From Bacteroidales bacterium (GTDB taxonomy: Bacteria; Bacteroidota; Bacteroidia; Bacteroidales; UBA932): DNA of 56,902 nucleotides. Position numbers and translations under genes: made by a program. This document shows, piece by piece, positions 42,880 to 52,372 of this stretch (positions are counted from its first letter, which is position 1; each line of letters begins with the position of its first letter). The notes under the pieces were generated by a model. The model was not told where the DNA came from and did no database searches. It saw only the letters and a program-made list of their open reading frames with translations. Location of the stretch: positions 1 through 56,902 of the forward strand of contig SUYQ01000018.1 of assembly GCA_015060325.1 (NCBI GenBank), read 5' to 3'.

Positions 42880-42960
42880 AGATCCTTCGCTGACGCTCAG
42901 GATGACAGGGGGGGGGAAGCTCAGGAGGACAGGGGGAGCTTCAGGAGGACAGGGGTGAAG
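42880..42960. repeat. Repeat-family remnant upstream of the YigZ gene
   Basis: AGATCCTTCGCTGACGCTCA...ATGACAGG, a standard end of the dispersed repeat, is followed by two degenerate AGCTTCAGGAGGACAGG-type units and a run of nine G. It has no opposite end. Confidence 0.7.
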
Positions 42961-43006
42961 AAAAATTTTAATTTTTGCCGAAAATAATGTATTTTTGGTT
43001 TTCGGT

Positions 43007-43621
43007 ATGGATAACACTCAGATCCAAGATTCTTACAAGAGCATCGCCGCCGAGTCCAGGGGGCTGTTCAAGGACAATGGAAGCCGATTCATTGCCCATG
43101 CTTATCCCGTTGAAACAGAAGAAGAAGTCAAGGAAATCGTCGCCGCGCTCAAGAAAGAGTACTACGACGCAAGGCATCATGTATACGCCTACAGGCTTGG
43201 CTATCTGGGAGATAAGTTCAGGGCAAACGATGACGGCGAGCCTTCCGGATCGTCCGGACGGCCGGTGCTGGGGCAGATCGATTCCAACGGACTTAGCGAT
43301 ATACTTGTTGTCGTCGTACGCTATTTCGGAGGCATAAAGCTGGGGATCCCGGGACTCATCAGAGCATATAAGACAGCAACAGCAGACGCCATCGCCAATG
43401 CGGAGATAGTGGAAAAGATTGCGTCCAAGATGTACAGGGTCCGTTTCGGATATATGAGCATGAACAGCGTGATGAAGGTCTTCAAGGACATGGGGCTGGA
43501 GCAGAAGAACCAGAAGTTCGACATGGAATGCAGTCTGGACACGAGCGTAAGACTGTCGCTCGTGGACACCTTTCTCGAAAGGATGAACGACGTCGAAGGC
43601 TGCAGCATAGAGGAATTGTAA
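43007..43621 (+). CDS. YigZ/IMPACT-family protein
   Basis: This 204-residue protein has the UPF0029/IMPACT N-terminal domain (about 1-120) with the signature DARHHVYAYRLG, DDGEPSGSSGRPVLG and VVVRYFGGIKLGIPGLIRAY, and a DUF1949-like C-terminal domain. In yeast and mammals relatives restrain Gcn2; the bacterial role is unknown, perhaps ribosome- or RNA-linked. The ATG at 43007 is preferred because the upstream ATG lies inside a TAnnTTTG-like box (42990-42997). A very short leader would follow from that box. Confidence 0.88.
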   Translation: MDNTQIQDSYKSIAAESRGLFKDNGSRFIAHAYPVETEEEVKEIVAALKKEYYDARHHVYAYRLGYLGDKFRANDDGEPSGSSGRPVLGQIDSNGLSDILVVVVRYFGGIKLGIPGLIRAYKTATADAIANAEIVEKIASKMYRVRFGYMSMNSVMKVFKDMGLEQKNQKFDMECSLDTSVRLSLVDTFLERMNDVEGCSIEEL

Positions 43622-43624
43622 CCT

Positions 43625-43936
43625 GACAGAACAGACAAAGGTTAAAACAACAGATAACATCTTTGGAGCGAAGCGATGGCAAGTCCGCCTCCCGAGGAGG
43701 AGGATTTAGGAGGAGGGTAACGTAGAAGACTGGACATATGCATGCACGACGGTGGACAAAGTGACAGAACAGACAAAGGTTAAAACAACAGATAACATCG
43801 TTTGAGCGAAGCGATGGCAAGTCCGCCTCCCGAGGAGGAGGATTTAGGAGGAGGGTAACGTAGACTGCAGGACATATGCCTGCACGACGGTGGATAAAGT
43901 AACAGGACAGATAAAGGTTAAAACAACAGATAACAT
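43625..43936 (+). repeat. 138-bp tandem repeat in the pyrB leader region
   Basis: The core GACAGAACAGACAAAGGTTA... (36 bp) begins at 43625, 43763 and, slightly changed, 43901, an exact 138-bp period. Each of the first two units also holds a GCGAAGCGATGGCAAGTCCG segment with a CCTCC/GGAGG stem and a 14-codon ORF (43676-43720 and 43814-43858; [14 protein letters not shown]). The third core ends 7 bp before the pyrB ATG. It could be a duplicated leader or promoter, but I see no perfect promoter box in it. Confidence 0.85.
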
Positions 43937-43943
43937 ACGGAAT

Positions 43944-44849
43944 ATGGCCAAAAGTTTAATTTCAATCAGGGATTTCACAAAGGAGGAGATCCTTCACGTG
44001 CTTGAGACAGCAAAGGAATTCGAGCAGAACAGAGAGCAGAAGTTCCTCGAAGGAAAAGTCATAGCAAGCCTTTTCTTTGAGCCTTCGACCAGGACCAGAC
44101 TCAGTTTCGAGACTGCAATCAACCGTCTTGGCGCCAAGGTGATCGGTTTCTCTGACGCAAGCAACACCAGCCAGAGCAAGGGCGAGACCCTCAAGGACAC
44201 CATCAAGATGGTCAACAACTATGTCGACATGATCGTAATGCGTCATCCGCTGGAAGGAAGTTCGCGCTACGCCTCTGAAGTCGCTACAGTTCCGGTCGTG
44301 AACGCAGGAGACGGAGCCAACCAGCACCCTTCACAGACCCTGCTCGACCTATATTCGATCCTGCAGACTCAGGGAAAGCTTGAAGGCCTGACAATCAACA
44401 TGGTAGGCGACCTCAAATATGGCCGCACCACCCACTCACTCCTGCAGGCGATGTCGCACTTCAATCCGAAGTTCATCTTCACGGCACCGGAAGAGCTGAA
44501 GATGCCGAAGGAGTACAAGGACTTCCTGGACGCCAAGGGCATCGAGTACATCGAGACAACTTCGCTTGAGGAACACCTCAACGACTGCGACATCCTCTAC
44601 ATGACACGCGTCCAGCAGGAGAGGTTCACTGACCTGATGGAATATGAACGAGTGAAGGATGTTTATACCCTGAACGCATCCATGCTCGGTTCGGTCAAGG
44701 AGAACATGAAGATCCTCCATCCTCTGCCTCGCGTCACAGAGATCGATCAGGACGTCGACGAGACACCGTATGCATATTATTTCAAGCAGGCAGAGAACGG
44801 TCTTTATGTCCGTATGGCCATCATTTCATACCTGCTCGGATATCGTTAA
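43944..44849 (+). CDS. pyrB: Aspartate carbamoyltransferase catalytic subunit
   Basis: The ATG at 43944 ([20 protein letters not shown]) is the conserved start; an upstream in-frame ATG at 43890 lies within the leader repeats. The 301-residue enzyme makes carbamoyl-aspartate in pyrimidine synthesis. It has the carbamoyl-phosphate site ([10 protein letters not shown]), the HPSQTLLD motif and the C-terminal [11 protein letters not shown]. It is followed by pyrI, with a 165-bp repeat element in between, so the two subunits are probably cotranscribed through the element. Confidence 0.96.
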   Translation: MAKSLISIRDFTKEEILHVLETAKEFEQNREQKFLEGKVIASLFFEPSTRTRLSFETAINRLGAKVIGFSDASNTSQSKGETLKDTIKMVNNYVDMIVMRHPLEGSSRYASEVATVPVVNAGDGANQHPSQTLLDLYSILQTQGKLEGLTINMVGDLKYGRTTHSLLQAMSHFNPKFIFTAPEELKMPKEYKDFLDAKGIEYIETTSLEEHLNDCDILYMTRVQQERFTDLMEYERVKDVYTLNASMLGSVKENMKILHPLPRVTEIDQDVDETPYAYYFKQAENGLYVRMAIISYLLGYR

Positions 44850-44851
44850 AC

Positions 44852-45016
44852 AGATCTCTCGACTTCGCTCGAGATGACAACTTGTCATTTCGACCGAGCG
44901 CACAATTGTCATTTCGACTGAGCATACAACTTGTCATTTCGACTGAGCATACAACTTGTCATTTCGACTGAGCGCACAATTGTCATTTCGACCGAGCGAA
45001 GCGAGTGGAGAAATCT
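44852..45016. repeat. AGAT-ended palindromic repeat element between pyrB and pyrI
   Basis: The element starts AGATCTCTCGACTTCGCTCG 3 bp after the pyrB stop and ends with GAAGCGAGTGGAGAAATCT 8 bp before pyrI. Between them are four or five units of the type TTGTCATTTCGACTGAGC. Ends are outward-facing partial inverted repeats, so the transcript could fold into a long stem. Confidence 0.88.
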
Positions 45017-45024
45017 ATTTTATT

Positions 45025-45477
45025 ATGACCAGAAAAGAATTAGTAGTAAGCGCATTGGAAAACGGTACCGTACTGGACCACATCCCTGCTGAAAATGTAT
45101 ATAAGGCACTTGACCTCCTTGGACTGAAAGACATCGAGAGTCAGATCACAATAGGTATCAACCTTGCCAGCAAGGCCCAGGGGAAAAAGGGCATCATCAA
45201 GATAGCTGACAAGTTCTTCGAAGATGAGGAACTCAACAAACTCGCTCTCATAGCCCCAAAGGCGACTGTCAATGTGATCCGCGACTTCAAGGTAGTGGAG
45301 AAGAAAAAGCTCGAGACTCCGGCAGAAGTCATCGGCATCGCAAAGTGCAGAAACCCTAAATGCGTGACTAACCACCAGCCGATCAAAACACGGTTCACCA
45401 CAGAGAACAACGGTGACGAAATATCACTAAAATGCCACTATTGTGAAAAAATTACCGATATAAAGCACGCATTTTAA
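45025..45477 (+). CDS. pyrI: Aspartate carbamoyltransferase regulatory subunit
   Basis: The start at 45025 (MTRKELVVSALENGTVLDH) is chosen because longer forms translate the repeat element. The 150-residue subunit binds CTP or ATP in its N-terminal domain and zinc in its C-terminal domain (CRNPKC...CHYC), which contacts PyrB. Its presence implies an allosterically regulated holoenzyme of the enterobacterial kind. Confidence 0.95.
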   Translation: MTRKELVVSALENGTVLDHIPAENVYKALDLLGLKDIESQITIGINLASKAQGKKGIIKIADKFFEDEELNKLALIAPKATVNVIRDFKVVEKKKLETPAEVIGIAKCRNPKCVTNHQPIKTRFTTENNGDEISLKCHYCEKITDIKHAF

Positions 45478-45572
45478 AATAAATCATTATATTTCGGGTA
45501 GTTTTTGATTACATATCATAACACGAACATTATCATTAACACATACGTCACCACGTATAAACATTTCATGAA

Positions 45573-46646
45573 ATGAAAAAGGTACATAACTTCACCGCAG
45601 GACCATGCGTCCTGCCTCAGCAGGCAATAGACAACGCCATCGAAGCACTCAAGGATTTCAAGGGAACTGGCATCCCTGTAATTTCCATCTCACACAGAAC
45701 CAAGGAGTGGGACGCAGTTATGGACGAATGCCGCGGACTTTGGAGAGAACTCCTCAACATTCCTGAGGACTACGAAATCCTCTTCCTCGGCGGCGGAGCA
45801 AGCATGGGCTTCCTCTATGTTGCAATGAACTTCCTTGAGAACAAGGCTGCATACCTTGAGACCGGCGTATGGGCAAAGAAGGCTCTCAAAGAAGCAAAGG
45901 GGCTCGGCAACGCATACGCAGTGGCTTCTTCAGCTGACACTGTATTCAACTATATTCCAAAGGGTTATGAAATCCCTACAGATGTAGACTACTTCCACAT
46001 CACCACAAACAACACCATCTACGGTACTGAGATCCACGAGGACATGGACTCACCTGTTCCACTCATCGCAGACATGTCGTCAGACATCATGAGCCGTCCT
46101 GTAGACGTGACCAAATATGCTATGATCTACGGTGGTGCACAGAAGAACGTAGGCCCTGCAGGCGTTACATTCTTCATCGTGAAGAAGGACCTCCTCGGAA
46201 AGGTAAGCCGCTACATCCCTACCATGCTCGACCTCCGCACACACATCGACGGAGCTTCGATGTTCAACACCCCTCCGGTATTCTCTATCTTTGTGATGAA
46301 CGAGACCCTCAAGTGGCTCAAGGAGATCGGCGGAGTCGAGGCCATCTACAAGATCAACAAGGAGAAGGCAGCTCTGCTTTATGCTGAGATCGACCGCAAC
46401 CCTCTCTTCAAGGGTACTGCAGCTGTCGAGGACCGTTCTATCATGAACGTATGCTTCGTCATGGCTGAGGGTTATGAGAACCTCCAGGACGAGTTCATGG
46501 CATTCGCAAAGGAGAAGGGAATGACCGGCATCAAGGGTCACAGGTCTGTCGGCGGCTTCCGCGCATCCATCTACAACGCATGCCCGCTCGAGAGCGTACA
46601 GGCCCTCGTAGACTGCATGAAGGAATTTGAACAGCTTCATAAATAG
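45573..46646 (+). CDS. serC: Phosphoserine aminotransferase
   Basis: This 357-residue PLP enzyme converts 3-phosphohydroxypyruvate to phosphoserine. It begins with the conserved [13 protein letters not shown], has [15 protein letters not shown] and the PLP-lysine segment [12 protein letters not shown], and ends with [22 protein letters not shown]. Its TAG stop shares bases with the AGATCTCTCG end of the following repeat element. serA follows, so the two steps of serine synthesis are in one unit. Confidence 0.96.
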   Translation: MKKVHNFTAGPCVLPQQAIDNAIEALKDFKGTGIPVISISHRTKEWDAVMDECRGLWRELLNIPEDYEILFLGGGASMGFLYVAMNFLENKAAYLETGVWAKKALKEAKGLGNAYAVASSADTVFNYIPKGYEIPTDVDYFHITTNNTIYGTEIHEDMDSPVPLIADMSSDIMSRPVDVTKYAMIYGGAQKNVGPAGVTFFIVKKDLLGKVSRYIPTMLDLRTHIDGASMFNTPPVFSIFVMNETLKWLKEIGGVEAIYKINKEKAALLYAEIDRNPLFKGTAAVEDRSIMNVCFVMAEGYENLQDEFMAFAKEKGMTGIKGHRSVGGFRASIYNACPLESVQALVDCMKEFEQLHK

Positions 46647-46710
46647 ATCTCTCGACTTCGCTCGAGATAAGGGTTGTCATTTCGACCGAGCGAAGCGAGT
46701 GGAGAAATCT
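46645..46710. repeat. AGAT-ended palindromic repeat between serC and serA
   Basis: AGATCTCTCGACTTCGCTCG at the left and GAGCGAAGCGAGTGGAGAAATCT at the right, with no internal units: the shortest form of the element in the window. Its first two bases are the last two of the serC stop codon. Confidence 0.88.
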
Positions 46711-46732
46711 ACAAAACAATAATTTACAACAA

Positions 46733-47653
46733 ATGAAGATACTAGTAGCAACCGAAAAGCCGTTCGCAGCAGCTGCGGTAAACGGCATCAAGGACATCGC
46801 ACAGAAGGCAGGCCATGAAGTGGCTCTTCTCGAGAAATATACAGACAAGGCACAGCTCCTCGAGGCTGTGGCTGATGTCGACGCAATGATCGTACGCTCT
46901 GACAAGGTGACAGCAGAGGTGGTTGCAGCCGCTCCACAGCTCAAGATCGTCGTACGCGCAGGCGCAGGATTTGACAATCTCGACCTCCCTGCATGCACAG
47001 AAAGAGGCATCGTGGCAATGAACACCCCTGGTCAGAACTCTAATGCAGTAGCCGAGCTCGCTCTCGCAATGATGATCTTCATGTCACGCAACCAGTTCAC
47101 TCCTGGCACAGGCATGGAGCTCAAGGGCAAGAAGGTCGGTATCCAGGCATATGGCAACGTAGGCCGCCTCGTTGCCGAGAAGGCCAAGGCCCTCGGAATG
47201 GAAGTGATGGCTTTCGACCCGTTCGTTCCAGCTGAAAAGATGGTAGCTGAGGGCGTGACCCCTGCCGAGACTCTCGAGCAGATGTACGAGCAGTGCAACT
47301 TCATTTCGCTCCACATCCCTGCAATCCCTGCTACAATCGGTTCCATCAACTATGACCTCGTTTCAAGGATGCCTAAGGGAGGATGCCTCGTGAACACTGC
47401 CCGCAAGGAAGTGATCAACGAGCCTGAGCTCGTAAAAGTGCTCTCTGACCGTCCAGACCTCAAGTATGTGACTGACGTCGCTGCTGCTATCCAGGCAGAG
47501 CTCAACGAGAAGTTCCCTAAGCAGGTGTTCGCTACTCCTAAGAAGATGGGAGCGGAGACTGCAGAGGCAAACATCAATGCAGGCCTCGCTGCAGCGCAGC
47601 AGATCTGCGACTACTTCGCAACAGGTTGCACTAAGTTCCAGTTAAACAAATAG
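46733..47653 (+). CDS. serA: D-3-phosphoglycerate dehydrogenase-type NAD-dependent 2-hydroxyacid dehydrogenase
   Basis: This 306-residue enzyme should oxidise 3-phosphoglycerate to 3-phosphohydroxypyruvate, the first step of serine synthesis. It has the NAD-binding segment GKKVGIQAYGNVGRLVAEKA, the substrate-site Arg region (VRAGAGFDNLD) and NTARKEVINEPEL. The usual C-terminal ACT domain is absent, so feedback by serine through that domain is not expected. The place after serC strongly supports the role. A repeat element separates it from the DUF1015 gene. Confidence 0.93.
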   Translation: MKILVATEKPFAAAAVNGIKDIAQKAGHEVALLEKYTDKAQLLEAVADVDAMIVRSDKVTAEVVAAAPQLKIVVRAGAGFDNLDLPACTERGIVAMNTPGQNSNAVAELALAMMIFMSRNQFTPGTGMELKGKKVGIQAYGNVGRLVAEKAKALGMEVMAFDPFVPAEKMVAEGVTPAETLEQMYEQCNFISLHIPAIPATIGSINYDLVSRMPKGGCLVNTARKEVINEPELVKVLSDRPDLKYVTDVAAAIQAELNEKFPKQVFATPKKMGAETAEANINAGLAAAQQICDYFATGCTKFQLNK

Positions 47654-47659
47654 TTAAAA

Positions 47660-47750
47660 AGATCTCTCGACTTTGCTCGAGATGACATCTGTCATTTCGA
47701 TCGAGCGCACAACTTGTCATTTCGACCGAGCGAAGCGAGTGGAGAAATCT
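47660..47750. repeat. AGAT-ended palindromic repeat between serA and the DUF1015 gene
   Basis: AGATCTCTCGACTTTGCTCG begins 7 bp past the serA stop; a single inner GTCATTTCGATCGAGCGCAC unit precedes the closing GAAGCGAGTGGAGAAATCT, which ends 8 bp before the next ATG. Confidence 0.88.
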
Positions 47751-47758
47751 AATACACC

Positions 47759-48997
47759 ATGGTAAAGATCAGACCATTTGCGGCGGTACGTCCGCCGAAG
47801 CAGTATGTAGAGGAAGTGGCTGCAAGGCCATACGACGTCCTCAACTCGGCAGAGGCAAAGGCAGAGGCCGGCGAGAAGTCTCTCCTCCACATCACAAAGC
47901 CTGAGATCGACTTCGACCCAATCATCGACGAGCACAGCCAGCCTGCATACGACAAGGCTGTCGAGAACTTCAAGGCATGGCAGGAAAAGGGATGGCTCGT
48001 ACAGGATGACAAGCCATACTACTATGTATATGCACAGACAATGGACGGCCGCACACAGTACGGACTCGTTATGTGCGCACACACTGACGACTACGCTTCA
48101 GGAGCAATCAAGAAGCACGAGCTCACAAGAAAAGACAAGGAAGAGGACCGTATGATCCACGTACGCATCCAGAATGCCAATATCGAGCCCGTATTCTTCG
48201 CTTACCCTGACAATGCAGAGGTTAATGCAATAGTAGCAAAGTATGTAGCTGGAGAGCCAGAGTACGACTTCGTTGCAGAGGACGGCTTCGGCCACCATTT
48301 CTGGGTGATCAGCGAGCAGGCCGACATCGACCGCATCACAGAGATATTCGCAGAGATTCCTGCATTCTATGTTGCTGACGGTCACCACCGTACAGCTGCC
48401 GCTGCCCTTGTAGGAGCAGAGCTCCGCGGCAAGAACCCGAACCACACAGGAGAAGAGGAGTACAACTACTTCATGACAGTAGCATTCCCTGACAGCCAGC
48501 TCAAGATCATCGACTACAACCGCGTGGTGAAGGATCTCAACGGCCTGACTGAAGAGCAGCTTCTTGCAGCTCTCGCTGAGGACTTTGACGTTCACGAAGA
48601 AGGTGCTGAGATCTACAAGCCTGGCAAACTCCACGAGTTCTCCATGTATCTCGGCGGCAAGTGGTATTCACTGGTTGCAAAGGAAGGCCGCTATGACGAC
48701 AACGATCCTATCGGCGTTCTCGACGTGACCATCCTCTCTAACCTCGTCCTCGACAAGATACTCGGCATCAAGGATCTCCGCACCGACAAGCGCATCGACT
48801 TCGTCGGCGGCATCCGCGGCCTCGGCGAACTTTCACGCCGTGTTGACAGCGGCGAGATGAAGGTCGCCTTCGCCCTCTACCCTGTTTCGATGAAACAGCT
48901 CGTAGACATCGCCGATTCAGGCAACATCATGCCACCGAAGACCACATGGTTCGAGCCGAAGCTCCGCTCCGGCCTCGCAATCCATAAGTTGGCGTAA
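47759..48997 (+). CDS. DUF1015 family protein
   Basis: This 412-residue cytoplasmic protein has the DUF1015 signature features VKIRPFAAVRPPKQYVEEVAARPYDVLNSAEA at the N-terminus, FYVADGHHRTAAA in the middle and FVGGIRGLGELSRRVDSGEMKVAFALYPVSM toward the end. The molecular function is unsettled; it is strongly linked to serC and serA in Bacteroidetes and may act in serine metabolism, possibly as a serine kinase-like enzyme. A structured repeat (49002-49109) follows the stop. Confidence 0.9.
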   Translation: MVKIRPFAAVRPPKQYVEEVAARPYDVLNSAEAKAEAGEKSLLHITKPEIDFDPIIDEHSQPAYDKAVENFKAWQEKGWLVQDDKPYYYVYAQTMDGRTQYGLVMCAHTDDYASGAIKKHELTRKDKEEDRMIHVRIQNANIEPVFFAYPDNAEVNAIVAKYVAGEPEYDFVAEDGFGHHFWVISEQADIDRITEIFAEIPAFYVADGHHRTAAAALVGAELRGKNPNHTGEEEYNYFMTVAFPDSQLKIIDYNRVVKDLNGLTEEQLLAALAEDFDVHEEGAEIYKPGKLHEFSMYLGGKWYSLVAKEGRYDDNDPIGVLDVTILSNLVLDKILGIKDLRTDKRIDFVGGIRGLGELSRRVDSGEMKVAFALYPVSMKQLVDIADSGNIMPPKTTWFEPKLRSGLAIHKLA

Positions 48998-49001
48998 CAA
49001 A

Positions 49002-49109
49002 CCTGGCGCACAAATCATTGTGCGCCAACGACTTACAGAAACTGCGTACTCCCCAAAGGGAGCACGCAGTTTTAGCATCTCACTGACTGACAGATAGTTA
49101 CGCGCCAGG
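49002..49109. repeat. Structured repeat with nested hairpins between the DUF1015 gene and atpG
   Basis: Outer arms CCTGGCGC (49002-49009) and GCGCCAGG (49102-49109) enclose an 8-bp hairpin (TGGCGCAC with GTGCGCCA) and a 14-bp hairpin (AACTGCGTACTCCC, 49040-49053, with 49058-49071) followed by TTTTAG. The second could terminate the DUF1015 transcript. The same layout recurs at 56563-56668. It lies between convergent genes. Confidence 0.75.
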
Positions 49110-49120
49110 AAATGGGAGGA

Positions 49121-50074
49121 TCAGGCCATGGTGCCGCCGACCAGATCGAGGATCTCGGCTGTGATCTCCTGCTGGCGGCCTTTGTTGTAGGAAAGGGTGA
49201 GTTCGGCGATGAGATCCTGAGCATTGTCGGATGCAATCTGCATTGCGAGGGTGCGGGCTGCATGCTCGGCAGCATTGGCATCGAGCATCACCGTATAGAG
49301 TTTGAGCAGAAGTACCTGCGGAAGAAGACTCTTTACCAGAGACAGAGGATCCGGCTCAAGAATATAATCTATCGGCTGATCGTACCGGTCTCCCTTATCA
49401 ATGTCATGCAGAGACAAAGGAAGATAGTTTTCGCGTACTGAAGGCTGCGAGCCTGGAGACGCAAAGTGATTGTATACCAAAAGAACGTGAGAGACTTCGC
49501 CGCTTGTGAAACTGTCAACCAGTTCGGAAGCCAGATCGAATGCCGCATCGTAAGAAGGCTTGTCGGCCAGATTCGAAAGGTCTGACTTGACGGGATAACC
49601 GGACTTTCTGACAGCTTCGGCCATCTTTCGTCCTATCACATAGGTATCGATGTCGTCCTTAGCGAAACCGTTTCTCTCCAGAAGTCTCAGGGTTTCATGA
49701 TACTTCTTTATCGCATTGACATTGAATGACCCGCAAAGTGAGCTGTTGGAAGAAAAGGCAACCAGTGCTATGCGTGGGCACTTATCCTTTGAAGGTATCT
49801 GATCAACTCCAACATCTTCCAGAATTATGGCCGATTGTCCGTCCGGATTTGAAAATCCGAGTTCGTGACGCATGGCCGAAAGCAGGTCATCGTCCTGAAG
49901 AAGTCCTGCAAGGATACGGTGCAGCTGCTGCTCATAAGGCAGCTTGCCGCCGATGGCAGCCTGAGCCTTATGCAGCTTAGCTGAGGCGACCATCTTCATG
50001 GCCGACGTGATCTTCAGCGTATTCTTTACCGAAGCTATCCTGCTCTTTATTTCCTTCAGTGACGACATTATCAA
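49121..50074 (-). CDS. atpG: ATP synthase F1 subunit gamma
   Basis: This 317-residue subunit is the rotating shaft of F1. It has long N- and C-terminal helices (LKEIKSRIASVKNTLKITSAMKMVASAKL at the start; LTLSYNKGRQQEITAEILDLVGG at the end). Some central loops are longer than in E. coli (about 287 residues), for example around DDLLSAMRHELGFSNPDG. It is last in the ATP synthase operon, 119 bp after atpA with a long inverted repeat in between. Confidence 0.95.
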   Translation of the reverse strand: MIMSSLKEIKSRIASVKNTLKITSAMKMVASAKLHKAQAAIGGKLPYEQQLHRILAGLLQDDDLLSAMRHELGFSNPDGQSAIILEDVGVDQIPSKDKCPRIALVAFSSNSSLCGSFNVNAIKKYHETLRLLERNGFAKDDIDTYVIGRKMAEAVRKSGYPVKSDLSNLADKPSYDAAFDLASELVDSFTSGEVSHVLLVYNHFASPGSQPSVRENYLPLSLHDIDKGDRYDQPIDYILEPDPLSLVKSLLPQVLLLKLYTVMLDANAAEHAARTLAMQIASDNAQDLIAELTLSYNKGRQQEITAEILDLVGGTMA

Positions 50075-50086
50075 TAATTCCTATCC

Positions 50087-50194
50087 ATGATTCCGGTTAT
50101 CGGTTTTAAAACTAAATCCCTCCCATCGCAGATGGACCCTCCCGTTCACGAGGCAACGGGCGGCCACGGTTTTAAAACCGATAACCAGAATCAT
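50087..50194. repeat. Inverted repeat between atpA and atpG
   Basis: Arms of 25 bp (ATGATTCCGGTTATCGGTTT..., 50087-50111, and 50170-50194) are complementary except for one base. The right arm begins at the first base after the atpA stop. The loop holds a smaller CCCGTT/AACGGG hairpin. In RNA this would be a long, stable stem that may control atpG level or protect the transcript. Confidence 0.85.
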
Positions 50195-51780
50195 TATCCT
50201 ACTAATCCATTAACTATCAGGGCTGCTTCCTTTTCTATTATATCGTAGATTTCCTGATCGGTCTGTCCCTTCGAGAGCGGTTCCAGAACATCAGAGACAT
50301 GGAATCCCTTCATCTTCTGGAGAAATGCCGTCTGGAAATCATCCACCTGATCCAAAGAAAGATCCTTCAGCAGACCTTTGACTCCGCAATAAAGCAGCGC
50401 CACCTGCTCACCTACCGGCATCGGAGAATACTGAGGCTGAATCAGGAGCCTGTTGTTCTTGCGTCCTTTGTCAAGCGCCATCATGGTGATAGGATCCATA
50501 TCGCTGCTGAACTTTGAAAATGCCTCAAGCTCACGATACTGGGCCTGATCTATCTTCAGAGTTCCCGCCACCTTCTTCATGCTCTTGAGCTGTGCGCTTC
50601 CTCCGACGCGGGAGACAGAAATACCGACATTTACAGCCGGTCTGAAACCCTGGTTGAAAAGATCGGTCTCAAGGAAAATCTGTCCGTCAGTGATGGATAT
50701 CACGTTGGTAGGGATATATGCCGACACATCACCGGCCTGCGTCTCGATGATAGGCAGGGCGGTCAGCGAGCCTCCGGCCTTTACCTTGCCTTGCAAGGAG
50801 ACCGGAAGGTCGTTCATCTTCTCTGCGACTTCCTGCTGCCCGATGATCTTGGCGGCTCTTTCGAGAAGCCTTGAATGGAGATAGAAGATATCTCCCGGAT
50901 ATGCTTCGCGTCCTGACGGACGACGAAGGATCAGAGACACCTCGCGATATGCCACAGCCTGCTTTGAAAGGTCATCATAGACCACAAGGGCATGGCGTCC
51001 GGTATCTCGGAAATATTCTCCGATGGCAGCCCCGGCAAACGGAGCATAATAGCGGAGTGCAGCCGGATCGGCAGCCGTAGAAGCAACAATGATGGTATAG
51101 TCCATCGCACCCTTCTCCTTCAGCGTCTGGACGAGGCTGGCTATGGTCGAGCCTTTCTGACCTACAGCTACATATATACAGTAGACAGGCTCACCAGCTT
51201 CGTAAGCTGCACGCTGATTGATGATCGTATCGACAGCTATGGCGGTCTTTCCAGTCTGACGGTCGCCGATGATAAGCTCTCGCTGTCCACGTCCTATCGG
51301 AATCATCGAATCGATGGACTTAAGACCTGTCTGGAGAGGCTGAGTCACCGGCTGGCGGAAAATCACCCCCGGAGCCTTTCTCTCAAGCGGCATTTCATGC
51401 AATGTCCCCTCGATAATACCTTTTCCATCAAGAGGTTCGCCTAAAGGATTCACCACACGACCGACCATCCCTTCGCCTACATTCAGCGATGCAATCCTAC
51501 CTGTCCGTTTTACTGTCATACCCTCCTTGATCTTCTCTGTGGGGCCAAGCAGCACGGCACCGACATTATCCTCTTCAAGGTTCATGACGACTGCCTTGAC
51601 TCCCTCATCAAACTCGAGGAGTTCACCAGCCTCCGCATTCAACAGACCATGTATCCTGACGACACCATCGCTCACCTGCAGGACTGTGCCGACCTCCTCG
51701 AAATGGATGTCGGTATCTATATCCTTCAGCTTTGCCAACAGGACTTCCGATATTTCACTTGGACGTATCTGATCTGACAT
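50194..51780 (-). CDS. atpA: ATP synthase F1 subunit alpha
   Basis: This 528-residue subunit forms the non-catalytic nucleotide sites of F1. It has the Walker A motif [10 protein letters not shown], the [44 protein letters not shown] segment and the beta-barrel start ([12 protein letters not shown]). It follows atpH by 37 bp. Length matches the family. Confidence 0.96.
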   Translation of the reverse strand: MSDQIRPSEISEVLLAKLKDIDTDIHFEEVGTVLQVSDGVVRIHGLLNAEAGELLEFDEGVKAVVMNLEEDNVGAVLLGPTEKIKEGMTVKRTGRIASLNVGEGMVGRVVNPLGEPLDGKGIIEGTLHEMPLERKAPGVIFRQPVTQPLQTGLKSIDSMIPIGRGQRELIIGDRQTGKTAIAVDTIINQRAAYEAGEPVYCIYVAVGQKGSTIASLVQTLKEKGAMDYTIIVASTAADPAALRYYAPFAGAAIGEYFRDTGRHALVVYDDLSKQAVAYREVSLILRRPSGREAYPGDIFYLHSRLLERAAKIIGQQEVAEKMNDLPVSLQGKVKAGGSLTALPIIETQAGDVSAYIPTNVISITDGQIFLETDLFNQGFRPAVNVGISVSRVGGSAQLKSMKKVAGTLKIDQAQYRELEAFSKFSSDMDPITMMALDKGRKNNRLLIQPQYSPMPVGEQVALLYCGVKGLLKDLSLDQVDDFQTAFLQKMKGFHVSDVLEPLSKGQTDQEIYDIIEKEAALIVNGLVG

Positions 51781-51817
51781 ATCTTTATAATTTAATCTTT
51801 TCCTACATCTGCGGTTT

Positions 51818-52372
51818 CTATACTATCCTGCTGCCGTCATCAATAAGTCCGCGCCGGATACCGCGCAATTGCTCCTGCACACTGGCATCCAGACGCATCC
51901 CGTCTATCTCAAGGACAAATCCTCCGATAAGGTCCGGGCGCAATTCCTCTTCCAGATGAACCTCAGCCCCGGTGTCCAGATGAATTGCCCTTTCCATACG
52001 TTCCTTCAATCCTTCCAGATGAACGGCAGACACAAGTCTTCCCACCTTGACACCCTTTTCCCGACGATATTGATCGATATACGACAGGAGCATCCTCGCA
52101 AAGAAGTCCATACGCCCGTGTCCGCATATCAGCAGCACAAACCGCCTAAGTTCGTCGGCAAGAGGTTCTTCCAAAGCAGCAGCAAGAAGTTCTGTCTTTT
52201 GGACAGCAACAACTTCAGGATGCCTGCAGACGTAATCCTCCAGTTTCGGGACTTCATACATCTTGTCGACCAGCATGCAGGCCTGGGAGTATACAATATC
52301 CCCATTCCCCGTCTCCAGGACATATTTCAGCAATGCCTTTGCATACCTGGCAGCTATGACTCCCTGATTCAT
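51818..52372 (-). CDS. atpH: ATP synthase F1 subunit delta
   Basis: This 184-residue peripheral-stalk subunit starts [20 protein letters not shown], the usual delta N-terminus (ARRYAKAL-like), and ends with the C-terminal domain segment [30 protein letters not shown]. It links F1 to the b subunits. The start overlaps the atpF stop by four bases (ATGA). Confidence 0.92.
   Translation of the reverse strand: MNQGVIAARYAKALLKYVLETGNGDIVYSQACMLVDKMYEVPKLEDYVCRHPEVVAVQKTELLAAALEEPLADELRRFVLLICGHGRMDFFARMLLSYIDQYRREKGVKVGRLVSAVHLEGLKERMERAIHLDTGAEVHLEEELRPDLIGGFVLEIDGMRLDASVQEQLRGIRRGLIDDGSRIV

Noticed and set aside
43676..43858. Two 14-codon leader peptides before pyrB as a pyrimidine attenuator
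   Set aside because: The peptides are encoded by repeat DNA rich in GAGGAGG, are not followed by a terminator-like stem with U-run, and no pause-type U tract is seen. Kept only as part of the repeat description.
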